The notes below the pieces were generated by a model. That model saw nothing but the letters and a program-made list of their open reading frames with translations, had not been told where the DNA came from and searched no databases. The position numbers and the translations under genes were made by a program. Shown in pieces: positions 1 to 12,377 of a stretch of DNA of 38,084 nt (positions are counted from its first letter, which is position 1; every line of letters begins with the position of its first letter). This stretch comes from DATEEG01 sp035525055. GTDB taxonomy: Bacteria > Actinomycetota > Acidimicrobiia > Spongiisociales > ZC4RG35. The stretch covers positions 1-38,084 of the forward strand of contig DATLEZ010000048.1 in assembly GCA_035525055.1 (NCBI GenBank), written 5' to 3'.

Positions 1-3000
1 ATCTTCGAGGAGATATCTCCCATCGAAGACTTCACAGGTTCGCTCGCGCTCGAGTTGACCGACCATCGTTTTGGTGATCCACCCCTCACCATCGAGGAGT
101 GCAAAGAGCGGGATCAGAACTACGCCCGTCCGCTCTTTGTCACCGCCCGTTTCATGCATCGCACCACTGGTGAGATCAAGGAGCAGCAGGTTTTTCTGGG
201 TGACTTTCCCATGATGACCGAGCACGGTGTATTCATCATCAATGGCACCGAGCGAGTGGTGGTGTCTCAGCTCGTTCGTTCCCCCGGCGTCTACTTTGAT
301 GCCTCTCCCGATAAGGGCACCGACCGCATGATCTATTCCGGGCGCATCATCCCCGGACGCGGTGCCTGGCTCGAGTTCGACACCGACAAGCGCGACACGA
401 TCGGTGTGCGGGTCGACCGCAAGCGCCGCCAGTACGTCTCTGCCTTCCTGCGCGCCCTCTCAATCGCCGAGACCGATCAGGAAATCCTCGATCTCTTCGA
501 CGGTGCCGAGTCGATCCGCAACACCCTCGAGCGCGATACCGCCCATGACAAGGACGAAGCCCTGGTCGACCTGTATCGCAAGCTGCGACCGGGCGAACCG
601 ACCACGGTCGAATCGGCTAGAAGCCTCATCCAGACCCTCTTCCGCAACCCCAAGCGTTACGACCTCACCAAGGTCGGTCGCTACAAGGTCGCCCAGAAGT
701 TCAACGACGAGTCCGACACCGACACGAAGATGCTGCGCGATGAGGACATCGTCGACACCATCAAGTATCTGGTGGCGCTGCACGCACGGCAGCAGACGAT
801 GGTCACCCATCGCAAGGTCGAGGTCAAGGTCAACACCGACGACATCGACCACTTCGGCAACCGCCGTATCCGCACGGTCGGTGAACTCATCCAGAACCAG
901 GTGAGGGTCGGCCTGACCCGGCTCGAGAGAGTCGTCAAAGAGCGCATGACCACCCAGGACCCGGATGCGATCACGCCCCAGAGCCTGATCAACATCCGCC
1001 CGGTCACCGCCGCCATCAAGGAGTTCTTCGGGACCTCCCAGCTGAGCCAGTTCATGGACCAGCCCAACCCGCTGGCCGGGCTCACCCACCGTCGACGCCT
1101 GTCGGCTTTGGGCCCTGGTGGGTTGTCGCGTGAGCGTGCCGGATTCGAAGTCCGCGACGTCCACCCCTCCCATTACGGCCGCATGTGCCCGATCGAGACG
1201 CCGGAAGGTCCGAACATCGGCCTTATCGGCTCCCTGGCGACCTACGCCCGGGTCAACCGCTTCGGCTTCATCGAGACTCCCTATCGGAAGGTCGTGGCCG
1301 GCAAGGTCAGCACCAAGGTCGATTACCTCACCGCCATCGAGGAAGAGCGCTACGTCATCGCCCAGGCCAATGCTCCCCTCAAGGAGGACGGCCAGTTCCG
1401 CAACCCCAGGGTCCTGGTTCGCAAGGCCGGGGGAGCGGGTGAGGTCGACTCGGTGTCGCCCAAGGACGTCGACTACATGGATGTGTCGCCCAAGCAGATC
1501 ATCTCGGTTTCGACGGCTCTGATCCCGTTCCTGGAGCATGACGACGCCAACCGCGCCCTGATGGGCTCGAACATGCAGCGGCAGGCGGTTCCCCTCCTCA
1601 AGTCCGATGCCCCGCTGGTTGGCACCGGTGTCGAGTCGCGGGCCGCCCGTGACTCGGGCGACATGATCCTCTCCCCGGTGGCCGGGGAAGTGGTCGAGGT
1701 CACCGGTGATCACATCATTGTTAAGGAGAAGGACACCAACAAGAAGCACACCATGCGCCTCGACAAGTTCGAGCGCTCCAACCAGGGCACCTGCATCAAC
1801 CAGAAGCCTCTGGTCAGAGAGGGTGACAAGGTCAAGGCCGGCGAGGTGCTCGCAGACGGGCCATCGACCGAAATGGGTGAACTGGCCCTGGGCCGGAACC
1901 TCTTGGTCGCCTTTATGCCGTGGCAGGGCCACAACTTCGAAGACGCCATCATCATCTCCGAGAGGCTGGTCAAGGACGACATGCTCACCTCGATCCATAT
2001 CGAGGAGCATGAGATCGACGCTCGCGACACCAAGCTCGGCGCCGAAGAGATCACCCGGGACATCCCCAACGTGGCCGAGGAGATCCTTGCCAACCTCGAC
2101 GAGGACGGCATCATTCGCATCGGCGCCGAAGTCGGTCCCGGCGACTATCTGGTCGGCAAGGTCACACCCAAGGGTGAAACCGAGCTGACGCCGGAAGAGC
2201 GTCTGTTGCGGGCCATCTTCGGTGAAAAGGCGCGGGAAGTCCGCGACACCTCCCTCAAGGTGCCCCACGGCGAACAGGGCAAGGTCATTGCCGTCAAGGT
2301 CTTCAAGCGAGCGGAGGGTTACGACCTTCCGCCCGGAGTGAACGAACTGGTCCGGGTCTACGTGGCCCAGCAGAGGAAGATCTCCGAGGGTGACAAGCTG
2401 GCAGGCCGTCACGGCAACAAAGGCGTCATCTCCAAGATTCTCCCCGAAGAGGACATGCCGTTCATGGAAGACGGGACACCGGTCGACATCATTCTGTCGC
2501 CGCTCGGCGTTCCCTCCCGCATGAACCTTGGCCAGGTGCTGGAAACCCATCTTGGATGGGCCGCGGCCGCCGGTTGGAAGCCCTTCAAGTCGGATAGCCC
2601 GGCTGCAGGCGGCACCGCCTCGTGGACCAAGGTGGCGACGCCGGTTTTCGACGGCGCCAAAGAAGACGAACTGGCGGCTGTGCTGGCCAACTCGCTTCCC
2701 AACCGCGACGGCATCCAGTTGGTCGGGGAGTCGGGCAAGGCCATCCTCCTCGACGGTCGGGCCGGCGAGCCCTTCGACTCACCCATCACGGTCGGTTACA
2801 TCTACATACTGAAGCTGGTCCACCTCGTGGACGACAAGATCCACGCCCGGTCGACTGGCCCCTACTCGATGATCACCCAGCAGCCGTTGGGCGGTAAGGC
2901 CCAGTTCGGCGGACAGCGCTTTGGTGAGATGGAAGTCTGGGCCCTCGAGGCATATGGCGCCGCCTATGCCCTGCAGGAACTCCTGACCATCAAGTCCGAC

Positions 3001-3240
3001 GATGTCCAGGGCCGGGTCAAGGTCTACGAGGCCATCGTCAAGGGTGACAACATCCCAGAGCCGGGCATTCCTGAGTCCTTCCGGGTGCTTGTCAAGGAGA
3101 TGCAGAGCCTTTGCCTGAACGTCGAGATGCTGGCCGCCGGTGAAGAAGTCGAGTTGAGAGACCTGGAAGAGGACTCGTTCCGTCCTTCGGAGTCGCTCGG
3201 CATCGACCTCTCCCGCCCCGAACGGCCCGAAGCCGACTAG
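1..3240 (+). CDS. rpoB: RNA polymerase beta subunit RpoB (5'-truncated by the window edge)
   Basis: Catalytic beta subunit of DNA-directed RNA polymerase, forming the active-site cleft together with beta-prime. The frame is open from base 1, so the N-terminal part lies outside the window; about 1079 residues are present. The rifampicin pocket is clear at about nt 1024-1130 (FFGTSQLSQFMDQ, THRRRLSALGPGG), followed by the conserved ERAGFEVRDVHPSHYGR and CPIETPEGPNIGLIGSL blocks. The C-terminal part holds GDKLAGRHGNKGV (nt 2389-2427), which contributes to the active centre, and GGKAQFGGQRFGEMEVWALE near nt 2890. One residue in the rifampicin pocket is unusual: Pro, codon 1063-1065, where E. coli and mycobacteria have Asn518. 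The stop lies 73 nt upstream of rpoC, in the usual rpoBC order. Identity is certain; only the start is missing. Confidence 0.98.
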   Translation: MFEEISPIEDFTGSLALELTDHRFGDPPLTIEECKERDQNYARPLFVTARFMHRTTGEIKEQQVFLGDFPMMTEHGVFIINGTERVVVSQLVRSPGVYFDASPDKGTDRMIYSGRIIPGRGAWLEFDTDKRDTIGVRVDRKRRQYVSAFLRALSIAETDQEILDLFDGAESIRNTLERDTAHDKDEALVDLYRKLRPGEPTTVESARSLIQTLFRNPKRYDLTKVGRYKVAQKFNDESDTDTKMLRDEDIVDTIKYLVALHARQQTMVTHRKVEVKVNTDDIDHFGNRRIRTVGELIQNQVRVGLTRLERVVKERMTTQDPDAITPQSLINIRPVTAAIKEFFGTSQLSQFMDQPNPLAGLTHRRRLSALGPGGLSRERAGFEVRDVHPSHYGRMCPIETPEGPNIGLIGSLATYARVNRFGFIETPYRKVVAGKVSTKVDYLTAIEEERYVIAQANAPLKEDGQFRNPRVLVRKAGGAGEVDSVSPKDVDYMDVSPKQIISVSTALIPFLEHDDANRALMGSNMQRQAVPLLKSDAPLVGTGVESRAARDSGDMILSPVAGEVVEVTGDHIIVKEKDTNKKHTMRLDKFERSNQGTCINQKPLVREGDKVKAGEVLADGPSTEMGELALGRNLLVAFMPWQGHNFEDAIIISERLVKDDMLTSIHIEEHEIDARDTKLGAEEITRDIPNVAEEILANLDEDGIIRIGAEVGPGDYLVGKVTPKGETELTPEERLLRAIFGEKAREVRDTSLKVPHGEQGKVIAVKVFKRAEGYDLPPGVNELVRVYVAQQRKISEGDKLAGRHGNKGVISKILPEEDMPFMEDGTPVDIILSPLGVPSRMNLGQVLETHLGWAAAAGWKPFKSDSPAAGGTASWTKVATPVFDGAKEDELAAVLANSLPNRDGIQLVGESGKAILLDGRAGEPFDSPITVGYIYILKLVHLVDDKIHARSTGPYSMITQQPLGGKAQFGGQRFGEMEVWALEAYGAAYALQELLTIKSDDVQGRVKVYEAIVKGDNIPEPGIPESFRVLVKEMQSLCLNVEMLAAGEEVELRDLEEDSFRPSESLGIDLSRPERPEAD

Positions 3241-3313
3241 TGAGGCCAAGCCGACTTGATTTTGAAGAGACATCAGTTCCTAGACGCCGGACGCCCGAAG
3301 CAGGAGAAGTGAA

Positions 3314-7276
<3,963 letters not shown>

Positions 7277-7291
7277 GCGTTAGGAAGGTGC

Positions 7292-7332
7292 TGTGCAGGT
7301 AAACGCTCGGCGACGGTGCGCTTACCTGCACA
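7292..7332 (+). terminator. Hairpin 16 nt after rpoC (possible terminator without U-tract)
   Basis: A perfect 11-bp inverted repeat: TGTGCAGGTAA at 7292-7302 and TTACCTGCACA at 7322-7332, with a 19-nt loop. It begins 15 nt after the rpoC stop. The right arm is followed by ACCCGACGG, not a T-run, so it would be a U-tract-free terminator, a processing site or a protein-binding site. Seen directly; the terminator role is inferred from position. Confidence 0.55.
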
Positions 7333-7429
7333 ACCCGACGGTGATCAGGGTCTTGTGCCGGTTTACCCACCGTCTCGCAAGGCGCTCTGGGGACCGAATC
7401 TGTCCTCGATCGAGGCTATAACTCCAAAC

Positions 7430-7981
7430 GTGGAGATTCACCCTCTCTCGCCCGGTCGCTGGGACGACCTGGTGTCATTGTTTGGCCCGAATGGGGCATA
7501 TTCCAACTGCTGGTGCACATGGTGGATCCTGGGCGGCAAGTCGTTTGGAGAGGCCACGGCCGGAGATCGTCGGGCATTGCTCGAGAAGCTGGCCATTGTC
7601 GACGAGGAACCAGGCCTGCTCGCCTATGTCGATGGGCGTCCGGTGGGATGGTGTGCGGTCGGGCCGCGGGAGCGCTACATGAAGATGATGTCAGAGCGAG
7701 CGGAGATTTTTCGGCCTGATGACGCAGTGGGCAATTGGGTGATCAACTGCTTCTTCGTGCCTAAGGAACAACGACGCAACGGCATCGCCATGAGTCTGCT
7801 CGATGCTGCGGTCGACTTCGCTTTCGATCGGGGAGCAGCCTCTATCGATGGCTACCCGATGGGCGATTCGAGCCGGGGCGCTCCCTCCCTGTTCGTAGGC
7901 ACCGTTGCGATGTTTGAGCGGGCAGGATTCGTGGAGATCAGCCGGGTCCGGCAGCGACCCCGAATGAGAAGGGCCCGATGA
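7430..7981 (+). CDS. GNAT-family N-acetyltransferase
   Basis: Acetyltransferase of the GNAT fold, predicted to use acetyl-CoA; substrate unknown. The core reads VINCFFVPKEQRRNGIAMSL, which matches GNAT motif A (beta4 strand, then the Q/RxxGxG/A pyrophosphate loop, here QRRNGI), and ends with a MFERAGFVEI segment typical of motif B. The early NCWCTWW cluster of aromatic and Cys residues is seen in a group of actinobacterial GNAT proteins. The frame is open back to a GTG at 7316, but that codon lies inside the rpoC-end hairpin. I prefer GTG 7430, giving 183 residues that begin directly at the conserved EIHPLSPGRW. A TATAAC box at 7417-7422 sits 7 nt before it, compatible with leaderless translation. 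GTG 7355 is another option. No link with the purine genes is visible. Confidence 0.85.
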   Translation: MEIHPLSPGRWDDLVSLFGPNGAYSNCWCTWWILGGKSFGEATAGDRRALLEKLAIVDEEPGLLAYVDGRPVGWCAVGPRERYMKMMSERAEIFRPDDAVGNWVINCFFVPKEQRRNGIAMSLLDAAVDFAFDRGAASIDGYPMGDSSRGAPSLFVGTVAMFERAGFVEISRVRQRPRMRRAR

Positions 7982-8023
7982 GGCGAGTACCCGCGGACTC
8001 CCTCCGCCCAGCTCGATGAAATG

Positions 8024-8977
8024 TCATGTCACCGCAAAACTCGACTCGATTGAGTTTCTGGCAAGACGAGTGATCTCCTCCGCCCCCAGCCCGAGGGCGC
8101 CGGCGACCTGTTGGTAGTTGTCGGCGATGTAAGCACCGAAATAGGCAGGGTCGTCGGAGTTGATCGACACATTGAGCCCGAGGTCGAGCATCCGCTTGAG
8201 AGGATGCTCACCGAGGTGGCTCACGACCTTGAGCTTGAGGTTCGACTGCGGACACACGGTCAGCGGGATCTGCTCTTCGACCAGGCGCTGCACCAGATCA
8301 GGATCTTCAAGGGCTCTGACGCCGTGATCGATCCGCTCGGCTCCGAGCGCGTCGAGTGCCCCCCACACATACTCGGGAGGGCCTTCTTCTCCGGCGTGGG
8401 CCACGGCCCGCAGACCCATGGCCCGGGCCCGGGCGAAGACGCGCGCGAAGTCCTCCGGGGGATGACCGACCTCAGATGAGTCGAGCCCGACGGCGATGAT
8501 CTGGTCGAGATGTGGCTCGGCCATGGCCAAAGTTGCGAGGGCGCTCTCCTCGGGGAGGTGACGAAGGAAGCAGAGGATCAGGTCGGTGTCGATCCGGCCC
8601 GCATAAGCGCGCCGTGTGCGGGCGAAACCGTCAATCATTGTCTCGAAGGACACCCCACGTTCGGTGTGGATCTGAGGATCGAAGAACACTTCGGCCCGAG
8701 TAACGCCGTCGGCGATGGCCCGCTCGACATATCCAGCCATGAGATCGGCGAAGTCGTCCTCGGTCCGGAGGACCGCGGCCCCCTGGTAGTAAATGTCGAG
8801 GAATGACTGGAGATCGGTGAACTGGTAGGCAGCCCGCACCGCCTCGACATTCGGGTAGGGCAGTTCGACCCCGTTTCGAAGCGCCATCTCGAACATCATC
8901 TCGGGCTCAAGCGTGCCCTCGATGTGCAGGTGAAGCTCCGCCTTGGGCAACTCTCTGATTAGTCCATTGACATGCAT
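8024..8977 (-). CDS. Adenine deaminase of the adenosine-deaminase fold (Pa0148-like)
   Basis: Zinc amidohydrolase that probably converts adenine to hypoxanthine and ammonia in the cytosol. The 317 residues show the metal and catalytic set of the adenosine/AMP deaminase family: HLH at 16-18, His194 and Glu197 in VAHAGEEGP, His218 in ERIDHGVRA, and Asp275/Asp276 in INSDDPAYFG. Two stretches, FFDPQIHTERGV (99-109) and GLDSSEVGHPPEDF, are typical of the bacterial subgroup shown to be adenine rather than adenosine deaminases; that substrate call is by family resemblance. The ATG at 8975-8977 begins MHVNGLIRELPKAELHLH, the expected N-terminus. It stands alone on the minus strand, convergent with the acetyltransferase. 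Its product would feed the molybdenum hydroxylases downstream. Adenosine deaminase is the main alternative. Confidence 0.9.
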   Translation of the reverse strand: MHVNGLIRELPKAELHLHIEGTLEPEMMFEMALRNGVELPYPNVEAVRAAYQFTDLQSFLDIYYQGAAVLRTEDDFADLMAGYVERAIADGVTRAEVFFDPQIHTERGVSFETMIDGFARTRRAYAGRIDTDLILCFLRHLPEESALATLAMAEPHLDQIIAVGLDSSEVGHPPEDFARVFARARAMGLRAVAHAGEEGPPEYVWGALDALGAERIDHGVRALEDPDLVQRLVEEQIPLTVCPQSNLKLKVVSHLGEHPLKRMLDLGLNVSINSDDPAYFGAYIADNYQQVAGALGLGAEEITRLARNSIESSFAVT

Positions 8978-8998
8978 GGCGGGACGCTAGTAGAAGCA

Positions 8999-9069
8999 GC
9001 TGTGAAGGTTCCCGCACCGAAACGGCGGATTTTTCGGCACAGCCCGACAGCGTGAAGCGACTGTGAAGG
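8999..9069 (-). promoter_or_regulatory. TGTGAAGG motif pair upstream of the adenine deaminase gene
   Basis: The 8-mer TGTGAAGG occurs at 9001-9008 and 9062-9069, inside the 110-nt gap upstream of the minus-strand deaminase gene (start 8977). The same 8-mer, in both orientations, also lies upstream of the next minus-strand gene (10071-10078, inverted at 10104-10111). The two upstream regions additionally share an AGCTGTGAAGG core followed 4 nt later by CGCACC. A shared operator is the inference; the repeats themselves are directly visible. Confidence 0.4.
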
Positions 9070-9087
9070 GAATCGACCCGTCCTGGG

Positions 9088-9993
9088 TCAGGCGGCGGCG
9101 AGAAACCGACCAATGGCATCGACCACTTCGTCGGGATGTCGCGTGATCTGACGGCCCGAGAAACGGCGGAGCTGCCACCGCACTTCGAAGAGTAGGTTCT
9201 GGCGTCGCAGATCCGCCTCAAGGCGGTGAGCGGCGGCATGAGCTTCCAGTCCGTCGACTTCGACGCATTTCAAGAGTCTCGGCCAGGCAAAGTCGAGGAC
9301 GGCAACTGTGCCGTCGGACAGATGAACAACGTGCTGACAGGAAGGCTCCTCTAGGCCGGCGGCTCTCATTCGACGGAGAAGCATCGTTTCAGCAGGGCTG
9401 CCGGTGGGTGGCCCGGGCCTGCGGGCGTCGAGGATACGAAGGACTTTCCGTGTGCCGCGCACTCCCCAGCCACCTTGGGTAGCGACTAGATCGGCGACGA
9501 GCGAAGGCGTGGTCAGGCCCCGACGAACGGCGCTCTCGTAGACCAGTTCGACGGTGGAGGAGGGATGCAACCAGGCAATGTCGAGCGTGGTTCGTTCAGG
9601 CGGCGTCACTGGGATGGCGTCCACCACAACCGGGTCGATGTGCCGTCGGGTTCGATGGACAATGACGCCTTGGGGCTCAGGACGCTTGCCATAAGGGACG
9701 GTGATTTCGATCGGAGCCGAATCTATGCCATCAAGTCGATGCAAGACGACCGCGGCTCCATGCGACGCCATCGACAGCGGTCCCGCGGCAAGAGTTGCTG
9801 CCCGGAGGCGGCCTCGCCAATCGAGAGGGACAGGACTGGTGCGATAGACCCCGGCATGTTCCTCGAACCATCTATTGGCATTAAGACGACGAGCAATTAT
9901 TCGGTCGGATCCACGGGCGTCGATTACCTGCGCCCGGGTGACCAGGCTGTAGTTCGTGGCTGCAATTGCATTGAGTTCGACATCGATATTCAT
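9088..9993 (-). CDS. AbiEi-type regulator fused to a DUF559 nuclease-like domain
   Basis: A 301-residue protein of a type common in actinobacteria. Residues about 10-60 form an AbiEi-antitoxin-like winged-helix N-terminus (LVTRAQVIDARGSDRIIARR, then an AGVYRT strand). The middle part (about 70-200) contains the usual SHGAAVVLHRLDG and a VTPPERTTLDIA segment. The C-terminal part, from about residue 200, is DUF559, a Vsr/PD-(D/E)XK-like domain: SPAETMLLRRM, then VLDFAWPRLLKCVEVDG with the Asp and Glu expected of the nuclease core, and a final DEVVDAIGRFL helix. No AbiEii nucleotidyltransferase partner is adjacent, so a working type IV toxin-antitoxin pair is not supported. The role is unknown; a stand-alone DNA-binding or nuclease function is possible. 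The ATG at 9991-9993 is the natural start. Expression is probably separate from the Mo-hydroxylase operon, since a 122-nt gap with a hairpin lies between them. Confidence 0.82.
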   Translation of the reverse strand: MNIDVELNAIAATNYSLVTRAQVIDARGSDRIIARRLNANRWFEEHAGVYRTSPVPLDWRGRLRAATLAAGPLSMASHGAAVVLHRLDGIDSAPIEITVPYGKRPEPQGVIVHRTRRHIDPVVVDAIPVTPPERTTLDIAWLHPSSTVELVYESAVRRGLTTPSLVADLVATQGGWGVRGTRKVLRILDARRPGPPTGSPAETMLLRRMRAAGLEEPSCQHVVHLSDGTVAVLDFAWPRLLKCVEVDGLEAHAAAHRLEADLRRQNLLFEVRWQLRRFSGRQITRHPDEVVDAIGRFLAAA

Positions 9994-10042
9994 TTCGGAA
10001 ACATGACATCGACAGCCGCAGATTTCCAGAGGGTTGAGGAAG

Positions 10043-10077
10043 CTTCACAGCCACCTCACGGCGGGAAAGCTGTGAAG
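10043..10077. terminator. Hairpin between the Mo-hydroxylase operon and the AbiEi-DUF559 gene
   Basis: Perfect 9-bp arms CTTCACAGC (10043-10051) and GCTGTGAAG (10069-10077), with a 17-nt loop. On the minus strand it lies 39 nt after the stop of the molybdenum subunit and 50 nt before the ATG of the next gene. It contains the TGTGAAGG motif, so it could be an operator of the AbiEi-like protein as well as a terminator. No T-tract follows. Confidence 0.45.
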
Positions 10078-10115
10078 GAAGACGCACCATGGCGGTGCAC
10101 AAACCTTCACAACCT

Positions 10116-12377
10116 TCACCCCCCTATTCCGTGGCGCCGAAGTTCGGCGACCACCCTGGAAGGAGTGAGGGGGATCTGGTGGAACCAGACTCCGGTGGCA
10201 TCGTGGAGGGCGGCCACCACCGCCGGTGCATACGGGATGAAAGGCATCTCGGCCATTCCTCTGACGCCCCAGGGACCGCGCGGATCGGGGACCTCCACCA
10301 GCACCGACTGGACCTCCACCGGGATGTCGTCGATGCCGGGAATCAAATAGGCCGAGAGCCGGGGATTGACGACGTGACCGTCCTTCGCCTGGAGATCCTC
10401 GGTGATGGCATAGCCGTGGGCCTGAACCACGGCACCTTCCAACTGGCCTTCGATCAGCATCCGGTTGACGACCCGCCCGACGTCGTCGGCGCAGATCACC
10501 CGGTCGACTTTGATGTGCCCGGTCCCGATGTCGATCGTCAAGTCGACGACCTCGGCTACGTATCCATAGGTGAAGTTGGGCTGGCCGACTCCGGTCTCCG
10601 GATCGAGGACCTGGGTCGGAGGAGGTACGAAGCGAAACTCGCCCCGGGCGGGCCGATCCCCTTCGAGCCATCTCTTCGAGGCTTCCTCGGCTGCCCCGAG
10701 GATGGCGTTGCCCGCCATCCAGGTCAGCCGCGAGGCCGAGGCGGATCCCGAGTCGCCGGTTGTGGCCGTATCGGAGAAGACTGCTTCCACCTGGTCGAAA
10801 GCGACGCCGGTCGCCTCCGCCGCCATCTGCCGGAACGCGGTGTGAGCGCCCTGGCCGACTTCGGCTCCGCCGTGAAAGAGGACGACCCGGTCGATGTTGT
10901 CCTCGCCATGGAGCTCGATGTAGGCCTCGCACCTCTCCGGGAAACCGAAAGAGAACCCGATGTTCTTGTAGGCGCAGGCAAAGCCCCTTCCTCGCCGAAG
11001 ATCGCCGGGCTGCTCCGGCAAGGTCGCCACCGGTCGATGGGACCCTCTGATCACCGGGGAGGTCGCGGCCGAGGCGGCGGCCTCGATAACCGGCACGAGG
11101 CTTACCCCGACTGGCATCTCGACCTGGGTGATTCCAATGGACCCATCTCGTAGAGCGTTGCGCAGCCGCAGTTCCACCGGGTCGATGCCGAGCGCTCCTG
11201 CCAATTTGTTCATCTGCGTTTCTGCGACGAACGCCCCCTGCGGAGCGCCAAAGCCCCGGAAGGCGCCCCCGACCGGCCCGTTGGTGTAGACGCCGTAGCT
11301 GTCGATGCGAGCGTTAGGAACCTCGTAGGGCCCGGCAACGCAGAGATGAAGGTTTCCGAGGACTTTGTTGGTGGTGTAGTTGTATCCGCCCGCGTCGAGA
11401 TAGCATTCGGCCTCGACGGCGGTGATGAGGCCATCACGAGTCGCTCCCAACCGGGCCGTGATCCGCCCGCGGTGGCGCTTGTGATGGCCGACGATGCTCT
11501 CCTCCCGTGACCACTGGGAGCGAATCGGTCGGGTGATCCCTCGATCGTGGAGCTTGCGGGTGGCGAGGGCCAACACGATTTGAAGCGACATGTCCTCCCG
11601 TCCACCGAAAGCGCCTCCGATGGCCGGGTAGATCACCCGGATCAGTTCGGGGGCAATGTCCAGGGCGTGGGCTATCTGCTCTTGATCCTCGTGGATCCAC
11701 TGCCCGGCGATCTCAATCGTGATCCGCCCCATCTCATCCACGTATGAAACCGCTGCCTCCGGTTGGAGATAGGCGTGTTCCTGGAGAGGCAACTCGTAGG
11801 TGCCTTCGACGACGATGCCAGCAGCTTCCCACCCGGCGGCGATGTCACCCTTGCGAATGCGCAGGTGGTGGTAGGCGTTGGTGTCCTTGCCGTTCTCGGG
11901 GTGGAGGAGGAGCGACGAGGCAAGGGATGTGTCGGTGTCGGCGAGTACGGGCAGTTGCTCCCACTCGGCGACGATTGCCTCCGCTCCGGCGGTGGCGGCT
12001 TCGATCGTTTCCGCTACGACCAGAGCGAGGTGATCGGCCTCCCAGCGCGAGATGTCACATGCGACGGCCGCCCGCCCAGAGTGGTTGGTTCCGATGAGGA
12101 CGGGTTGATCACGGAACACCAACCCGTATTCGTTGACGGGCACGTCGGCCGCGGTCACAACTTCGACGACTCCTGGCACCGCCAGGGCAGGTGTCGCGTC
12201 CATGCTGAGGAGCCGGGCGTGAGGTTGGTTGGTGAACGCGACCCGGGCATGGAGAAAGTCCGGGCGCCGCAGATCCGCCGGATAGAGAGCTTCGCCAGTG
12301 ACTTTGCCGGCGGCATCGACCCTGGGGACGGAGAACCCGATTCGTTTGAGATCCGCGTCGCTAGGACCAGCGCTCAT
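10116..12377 (-). CDS. Molybdenum-binding subunit of a xanthine dehydrogenase-family hydroxylase
   Basis: Large subunit of a molybdenum hydroxylase, 753 residues, carrying the molybdopterin cofactor that hydroxylates N-heterocycles such as hypoxanthine or xanthine. Visible family motifs are IGGAFGGREDMSLQ, then VGGAFRGFGAPQGAFVAE, a GGAEVGQGAHTAFRQ segment, and the C-terminal GVRGMAEMPFIPYAP whose Glu corresponds to the catalytic glutamate of the family. The start is ATG 12375-12377, because it overlaps the stop of the upstream FAD/2Fe-2S gene by 4 nt (ATGA); the frame is open further upstream but that part is inside the upstream gene. It is the last gene of a five-gene minus-strand operon. 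Exact substrate cannot be told from sequence; the adjacent deaminase and carbamoyl hydrolase suggest a purine. CO dehydrogenase is unlikely, because the CoxL active-site loop with AYRCSFR is not present. Confidence 0.92.
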   Translation of the reverse strand: MSAGPSDADLKRIGFSVPRVDAAGKVTGEALYPADLRRPDFLHARVAFTNQPHARLLSMDATPALAVPGVVEVVTAADVPVNEYGLVFRDQPVLIGTNHSGRAAVACDISRWEADHLALVVAETIEAATAGAEAIVAEWEQLPVLADTDTSLASSLLLHPENGKDTNAYHHLRIRKGDIAAGWEAAGIVVEGTYELPLQEHAYLQPEAAVSYVDEMGRITIEIAGQWIHEDQEQIAHALDIAPELIRVIYPAIGGAFGGREDMSLQIVLALATRKLHDRGITRPIRSQWSREESIVGHHKRHRGRITARLGATRDGLITAVEAECYLDAGGYNYTTNKVLGNLHLCVAGPYEVPNARIDSYGVYTNGPVGGAFRGFGAPQGAFVAETQMNKLAGALGIDPVELRLRNALRDGSIGITQVEMPVGVSLVPVIEAAASAATSPVIRGSHRPVATLPEQPGDLRRGRGFACAYKNIGFSFGFPERCEAYIELHGEDNIDRVVLFHGGAEVGQGAHTAFRQMAAEATGVAFDQVEAVFSDTATTGDSGSASASRLTWMAGNAILGAAEEASKRWLEGDRPARGEFRFVPPPTQVLDPETGVGQPNFTYGYVAEVVDLTIDIGTGHIKVDRVICADDVGRVVNRMLIEGQLEGAVVQAHGYAITEDLQAKDGHVVNPRLSAYLIPGIDDIPVEVQSVLVEVPDPRGPWGVRGMAEMPFIPYAPAVVAALHDATGVWFHQIPLTPSRVVAELRRHGIGG

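Noticed and set aside
460..2550. A 696-codon open frame antisense to rpoB
   Set aside because: Long antisense frames are common in GC-rich genes with strong third-position bias. The translation has no domain sense and runs fully opposite a conserved housekeeping gene.
9088..9993. A complete type IV toxin-antitoxin system
   Set aside because: No AbiEii-like nucleotidyltransferase is encoded on either side; only the AbiEi-like domain with DUF559 is present.
10116..12377. Carbon monoxide dehydrogenase (CoxL) reading of the Mo subunit
   Set aside because: The CoxL active-site cysteine loop is absent and the neighbours are purine-type enzymes.
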